A stretch of DNA of 59,407 nt from an uncultured Lachnospiraceae bacterium (GTDB taxonomy: Bacteria > Bacillota > Clostridia > Lachnospirales > Lachnospiraceae), in contig CACYWQ010000010.1 of the NCBI GenBank assembly GCA_902778165.1, forward strand, positions 1 to 59,407, in the 5' to 3' direction. The position numbers and the translations under genes are program-made. Below the pieces are notes generated by a model that was not told the origin of the DNA, made no database searches, and saw only the letters and a program-made list of their open reading frames with translations. This document shows positions 55,686 through 59,407 of the stretch, one piece after another (the stretch's first letter is position 1; the number at the start of each line of letters is the position of its first letter).

Positions 55686-56659
55686 TGGCTGGTTTCTTCG
55701 GAAGGCTTAAGCAGGGCTTAACTAAGACAAGAGATAATATTGTAGGCGGAATAGAGAGCGTATTCTCGGGTCATGACAAGATAGACGAAGATTTCTATGA
55801 AGAACTTGAAGAAATACTTGTTATGGGTGATGTGGGAATACATGCCACACAGGAGATACTTGATAAGCTTCGTGACGATGTTAAGGCCAATCACATCAGA
55901 GTTCCGGCAGAGTGCAGGCAGTTCCTGATAGACGGCATTAAGGAACAGATGCAGGTATCCCGCGAGGATTATGATTTCTTATCCAAGCCGAGTGTTGTAA
56001 TGGTCATCGGAGTCAACGGTGTAGGTAAGACTACAACGATCGGTAAGTTGGCATCCATATATCGTAAAAGAGGCAAGAAGGTTCTTATAGCAGCAGCGGA
56101 TACATTCCGTGCCGCAGCTACGGAACAACTTGAAGAATGGGCCAAGAGAGCAGAGGTGGATATCATATCCGCAGGTGAGGGAGCAGATCCTTCAAGCGTA
56201 TTGTATGATGCAACCAATGCTGCAAGAAGCAGAGGCGCAGATGTTCTGTTGGTTGATACGGCAGGAAGGCTTCATAACAAGAAGAACCTGATGAATGAGC
56301 TTGAGAAGATGAATCGAATCATCGATAAGAATCTTCCGGATTATAAGAGAGAGAATCTGATCGTCTTAGACGGCACTACAGGACAGAATGCACTGGTGCA
56401 GGCAAGAGAATTCTCTGAAGTAGCTCCGTTATCAGGTATTGTGATTACCAAGATGGACGGTACGGCCAAGGGAGGTATTGCAATCGCGGTTCAGTCAGAA
56501 CTTGGTATTCCGGTTAAGTTTATCGGAGTGGGCGAGAGAATATCAGACCTTCAGGAATTTGATCCTGATGCATTTGTTAAGGCACTGTTTGCAAAGGGCG
56601 ATGAACCGGAAGAAGATATGGATGATAAGGACGACTACTTTAATTGGCCCCAGGACTAA
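55685..56659 (+). CDS. ftsY: Signal recognition particle receptor FtsY
   Basis: A 324-residue SRP GTPase that docks ribosome-SRP complexes at the membrane. The N domain starts at about residue 20, and the G domain has GVNGVGKTTTIGKLA (P-loop), DTFRAAATEQLEEWAKR (insertion box), VDTAGRLHNKKNLMNEL (DxxG), TKMDGTAKGG (TKxD) and GVGERISDLQEFDP. The acidic A domain seen in E. coli is nearly absent, and the acidic residues are at the C-terminus instead (EPEEDMDDKDD). Confidence 0.96.
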   Translation: MAGFFGRLKQGLTKTRDNIVGGIESVFSGHDKIDEDFYEELEEILVMGDVGIHATQEILDKLRDDVKANHIRVPAECRQFLIDGIKEQMQVSREDYDFLSKPSVVMVIGVNGVGKTTTIGKLASIYRKRGKKVLIAAADTFRAAATEQLEEWAKRAEVDIISAGEGADPSSVLYDATNAARSRGADVLLVDTAGRLHNKKNLMNELEKMNRIIDKNLPDYKRENLIVLDGTTGQNALVQAREFSEVAPLSGIVITKMDGTAKGGIAIAVQSELGIPVKFIGVGERISDLQEFDPDAFVKALFAKGDEPEEDMDDKDDYFNWPQD

Positions 56660-56669
56660 GGAGTAAAAA

Positions 56670-57881
56670 ATGTTAACACTTGATAAATTTGAAGAAGCCT
56701 GCGAGGCGGTAAATAAAGTCACACAGGAGACTAAGCTTATATACAGCGACTATTTAAGCGCTCAGACAGGCGGTAAGGTATATCTTAAGCCTGAGAATAT
56801 GCAGTTTACCGGAGCATATAAGTTAAGAGGTGCATATTATAAGATCAGCACCTTATCTGATGATGAGAGAGCGAAGGGATTAATAACCGCATCTGCCGGT
56901 AATCATGCACAGGGTGTTGCATATGCCGCCAAATGTTTCAAAGCCAAGGCAGTTATCGTGATGCCCACTACCACACCTCTTATTAAGGTTAACCGTACCA
57001 AGAGTTACGGAGCTGAGGTGGTATTATACGGCGATGTATATGACGAAGCATGCGCCCATGCACTTAAGCTTGCAGAGGAGAAGGGATATACATTTATCCA
57101 TCCTTTTGATGATGTTGCCGTAGCAACCGGCCAGGGCACAATCGCCATGGAAATATTTAAGGAACTTCCCCTTGTTGACTGCATACTTGTTCCCGTGGGC
57201 GGTGGCGGATTGGCTACGGGTGTATCCGTACTTGCCAAGCTTCTTAATCCCAAGATCAAAGTAATAGGCGTTGAACCTGCAGGAGCTGCATGTCTTAAGG
57301 CTTCCATTGAAGCAGGCAAGGTAGTTACACTTCCTGGTGTTAACACAATAGCCGACGGTACTGCGGTTAAGACACCGGGTAAGAACATATTCCCTTATCT
57401 TAAGGATAATCTTGATGATGTCATAACGGTTGATGATGAAGATCTGGTGGTTGCTTTCCTTGATATGGTTGAGAACCACAAGATGATAGTTGAGAATTCG
57501 GGATTACTTACGGTTGCAGCACTTAAGCAGCTTGATCTTAAGGATAAGAGAGTTGTATCGATATTATCCGGCGGTAACATGGATGTCATCACAATGTCAT
57601 CTGTTGTACAGCAGGGACTTATTATGAGAGACAGAATATTCACCGTATCAGTGCTTCTTCCGGATAAGCCGGGCGAGCTGACACGCGTGTCATCTGTCAT
57701 TGCCGCTGAGAACGGCAATGTAATCAAACTTGAGCATAACCAGTTCGTATCGATTAACCGTAATGCGGCCGTGGAACTGCGAATCACACTCGAGGCATTC
57801 GGTACAGAGCATAAGGATTCGATACTTAAGAGACTGGAAGAAGAAGGTTATAAGCCCAAGATAGTAAGAACCAATATTTAA
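56670..57881 (+). CDS. ilvA: Threonine ammonia-lyase
   Basis: A 403-residue PLP enzyme converting threonine to 2-oxobutyrate. The PLP lysine is in MQFTGAYKLRGA, the phosphate loop is in VPVGGGGLATG, and SAGNHAQGVAYAAK matches the family. Residues ~325-403 form an ACT-type domain (FTVSVLLPDKPGELTRVSSVIA), as in the single-ACT TdcB/IlvA-like group. Whether it is biosynthetic or catabolic is not settled by sequence. It begins 10 bases after ftsY. Confidence 0.92.
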   Translation: MLTLDKFEEACEAVNKVTQETKLIYSDYLSAQTGGKVYLKPENMQFTGAYKLRGAYYKISTLSDDERAKGLITASAGNHAQGVAYAAKCFKAKAVIVMPTTTPLIKVNRTKSYGAEVVLYGDVYDEACAHALKLAEEKGYTFIHPFDDVAVATGQGTIAMEIFKELPLVDCILVPVGGGGLATGVSVLAKLLNPKIKVIGVEPAGAACLKASIEAGKVVTLPGVNTIADGTAVKTPGKNIFPYLKDNLDDVITVDDEDLVVAFLDMVENHKMIVENSGLLTVAALKQLDLKDKRVVSILSGGNMDVITMSSVVQQGLIMRDRIFTVSVLLPDKPGELTRVSSVIAAENGNVIKLEHNQFVSINRNAAVELRITLEAFGTEHKDSILKRLEEEGYKPKIVRTNI

Positions 57882-57930
57882 GAGGCGTATTTAGTTGTTG
57901 TCATATGTGTAATAACGGAGATTATGTCAT

Positions 57931-58959
57931 ATGGATACAAGCGTAAGAATACAACTTGAAGAAATCGAGAAAGAAACATTAAGCCCTTATGCGACACTCA
58001 GTGTCAATACTAAGGGCAGACTTCGTGATGAGGAACAGTGTGATATCCGTCCGGTATTTCAGAGAGACAGAGACAGGATACTGCACAGTAAGTCATTCAG
58101 AAGGCTTAAGGATAAGACGCAGGTGTTCTTAACTCCTGAAGGAGATCATTACAGAACAAGACTCACCCACACACTTGAGGTGAGCCAGAATGCGCGTACT
58201 ATTGCCAAGGCACTTAGGCTTAACGAAGATCTGGTGGAAGCAATAGCTTTAGGACATGATCTTGGTCATACTCCTTTTGGACATTGTGGTGAAGCAGTGT
58301 TAAACGATATTTTGCCTAATGGTTTTGAGCATTGCAAACAAAGCCTAAGAGTAGTTGAATTACTTGAAAGACATGGTAAAGGTCTTAATTTAACAAAAGA
58401 AGTTCGTGATGGCATATTAAATCATAGAACTAGTGGCAAACCTTTTACTATGGAAGGCAAAGTAGTTAGGATTTCAGATAAAATTGCTTATATCAACCAT
58501 GATGTAGATGATGCGATTAGCGCTAAATTAATAAAAGAAGAAGATTTACCTATAGATATAAGAGAAGCTCTAGGTATGGATGTAAGAGAAAGAATCAATA
58601 CTTTGATATCTGATATAATAGATCAATCTCATAACAAACCAGAAATCATTCAATCAGAAAAAATCAAAGATGCAATGAATAATTTGAGAAAGTGGTTATT
58701 CGCAAATCTTTATAAAAATACAAAAGCGACTTCTGAAGAATCTAAAGCACAAGATTTAGTATACAAATTGTATGATTATTTCTTTAAGAATCCAGAGAAA
58801 TTAACTGAAGAATACAAAAATCTCATAGCTAGAGGCGAAAGCAAAGAACAAGTAGTTGCAGATTATATTGCTGGTATGACTGATGATTATGCTATATTTA
58901 CTTTTGAAAAATTATTTGTACCAGTTGGTTGGAAAATACAGTATGCTATGTCGGAGTAA
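57931..58959 (+). CDS. dgt: Deoxyguanosinetriphosphate triphosphohydrolase-like protein (hybrid sequence)
   Basis: A 342-residue HD-domain dNTPase. The N-terminal SFRRLKDKTQVF and THTLEVSQNARTIAKAL lead into GHDLGHTPFGHCGE (HD metal site), and the C-terminal half has ISDKIAYINHDVDDAI. The reading frame is intact and full length. However, base use changes sharply near 58230: before it, lysine codons are 5 AAG:1 AAA and leucine is mostly CTT; after it, 20 AAA:2 AAG and mostly TTA. The two halves therefore look as if they came from different genomes joined in the conserved HD motif. The ribosome binding site is CGGAG. Confidence 0.88.
   Translation: MDTSVRIQLEEIEKETLSPYATLSVNTKGRLRDEEQCDIRPVFQRDRDRILHSKSFRRLKDKTQVFLTPEGDHYRTRLTHTLEVSQNARTIAKALRLNEDLVEAIALGHDLGHTPFGHCGEAVLNDILPNGFEHCKQSLRVVELLERHGKGLNLTKEVRDGILNHRTSGKPFTMEGKVVRISDKIAYINHDVDDAISAKLIKEEDLPIDIREALGMDVRERINTLISDIIDQSHNKPEIIQSEKIKDAMNNLRKWLFANLYKNTKATSEESKAQDLVYKLYDYFFKNPEKLTEEYKNLIARGESKEQVVADYIAGMTDDYAIFTFEKLFVPVGWKIQYAMSE
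58225..58250. other. Compositional junction inside dgt
   Basis: Left of this point the DNA has the style of the rest of the window (AAG, CTT, GGA, ATA); right of it, it is AT-rich with AAA, TTA, GGT and AAT codons through the end of the window. The switch falls just before the conserved codons for GHDLGHTPFGH, a place where two unrelated dgt genes could share near-identical DNA. An assembly join is the simplest reading. Confidence 0.75.
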
Positions 58960-58961
58960 AG

Positions 58962-59407
58962 ATGACTATTAGCGAAGCAAAAGAAATCATAAGAGACAGA
59001 ATAAGCATAGTCGATTATATTGGTCAGTTTGTAGAATTAAAAAAGTCTGGATCAAGTTATCTTGGCAAATGTCCTTTTCATGATGATAAAAATCCATCAT
59101 TTTCTGTGAGTGATGATAAAAAATTATTTCGTTGCTTTAGTGGTAGTTGTGGTAAAAAGGGCGATATCTTTACCTTTGTTCAAGAATATGAGCATGTAGA
59201 TTTTTTGGAAGCAGTAAAAATGCTTGCAAAAATAGCAGGTATAGAGATAGACAATAAAAGTTCCGATTTCTCAAAAGTAGAATTAGAAAAACAACAATTA
59301 TATGAAATATATAAACTAGTTGCCAATGAGTATTTCAAGATTTTATTTTCAGATAAAGGCAAAGTTGGCAGAGAATATTTCAAAGAAAGAAATATAAGTT
59401 TTGACAC
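58962..59407 (+). CDS. dnaG: DNA primase, N-terminal part (runs off the window)
   Basis: The first 148 codons of a primase. The N-terminal zinc-binding domain reads IVDYIGQFVELKKSGSSYLG, then CPFHDDKNPSFSV and RCFSGSCGKKGDIFTF. The usual DnaG CHC2 zinc site is CPxH followed by CFxC; here the second half is CFSGSC, CX4C instead of CX2C. The start of the catalytic core follows near residue 110. ATG 58962 lies 2 bases after dgt; dgt-dnaG is a common order. The whole gene lies in the AT-rich part and may come from a different organism. Confidence 0.88.
   Translation, partial: MTISEAKEIIRDRISIVDYIGQFVELKKSGSSYLGKCPFHDDKNPSFSVSDDKKLFRCFSGSCGKKGDIFTFVQEYEHVDFLEAVKMLAKIAGIEIDNKSSDFSKVELEKQQLYEIYKLVANEYFKILFSDKGKVGREYFKERNISFD

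Noticed and set aside
59180-59407. Minus-strand open frame at the right edge
   Set aside because: Opposite the dnaG coding sequence, which is clearly recognisable on the plus strand.

Overview
The window looks like chromosomal DNA of a motile or formerly motile member of the Lachnospiraceae (Clostridia, Bacillota). The basis is gene content and style rather than a marker gene. Informative features are the plsX-acpP-rnc-smc-ftsY order, a HrcA-type CIRCE element in front of groESL, HemZ followed by a small CPYY-type cysteine protein, TmcAL, a UPF0237/UPF0210 pair and many membrane c-di-GMP proteins. Codon use is moderate in GC with strong AAG and CTT preference. Almost everything reads on the + strand; only tmcAL and a 28-bp gene fragment at the left edge read on the - strand. 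I saw no tRNA, rRNA, CRISPR array, insertion sequence or prophage gene.

Layout. 0.2-3.4 kb: two transporters (MFS, EamA) and a membrane-anchored lipase-like hydrolase. 3.5-8.2 kb: a diguanylate cyclase and a heterodimeric ABC exporter pair with complementary degenerate ATP sites. 8.3-10.5 kb: groES-groEL with sigma-A promoter, CIRCE and terminator. 10.5-18.4 kb: apt, a bifunctional (p)ppGpp synthetase/hydrolase, an MBL hydrolase, a membrane HD-GYP sensor, hemZ and two small proteins. 18.4-34.7 kb: a long co-directional run without an obvious internal terminator. It holds a pseudo-diguanylate cyclase, a membrane protein with an Asp/Glu/Tyr tail, a lipoprotein barnase with barstar, a membrane-anchored clostripain-like protease, a REC-GGDEF-pseudoGGDEF-REC-HD-GYP protein, two hybrid histidine kinases (one ending in Hpt, the other fused to a DegV fatty-acid-binding domain) and three uronate/KDG catabolism genes (eda, kdgK, uxaC). 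34.7-46.2 kb: housekeeping (hisS, polA, coaE, an FtsA-like protein, walJ, a HAD phosphatase, the ACT/UPF0210 pair, pta). 46.2-50 kb: tmcAL, a short flagellin-like protein, rpmF and proA, with four terminators. 50-57.9 kb: plsX-acpP-rnc-smc-ftsY and a threonine dehydratase. 57.9 kb to the end: dgt and the start of dnaG.

Two results stand out. First, the 18.4-34.7 kb run is the best candidate for an undescribed system: nucleotide second-messenger proteins (active and degenerate), phosphorelay kinases, a fatty-acid-binding sensor fusion, and a surface RNase with its inhibitor beside a surface protease. Second, sequence style changes abruptly inside dgt near 58.23 kb. Lysine codons go from 5 AAG:1 AAA before to 2 AAG:20 AAA after, and the rest of dgt plus dnaG is AT-rich. 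This points to a join between two genomes, an assembly chimera or less likely a real recombination, so the right-hand ~1.2 kb should not be assumed to belong to the same organism.
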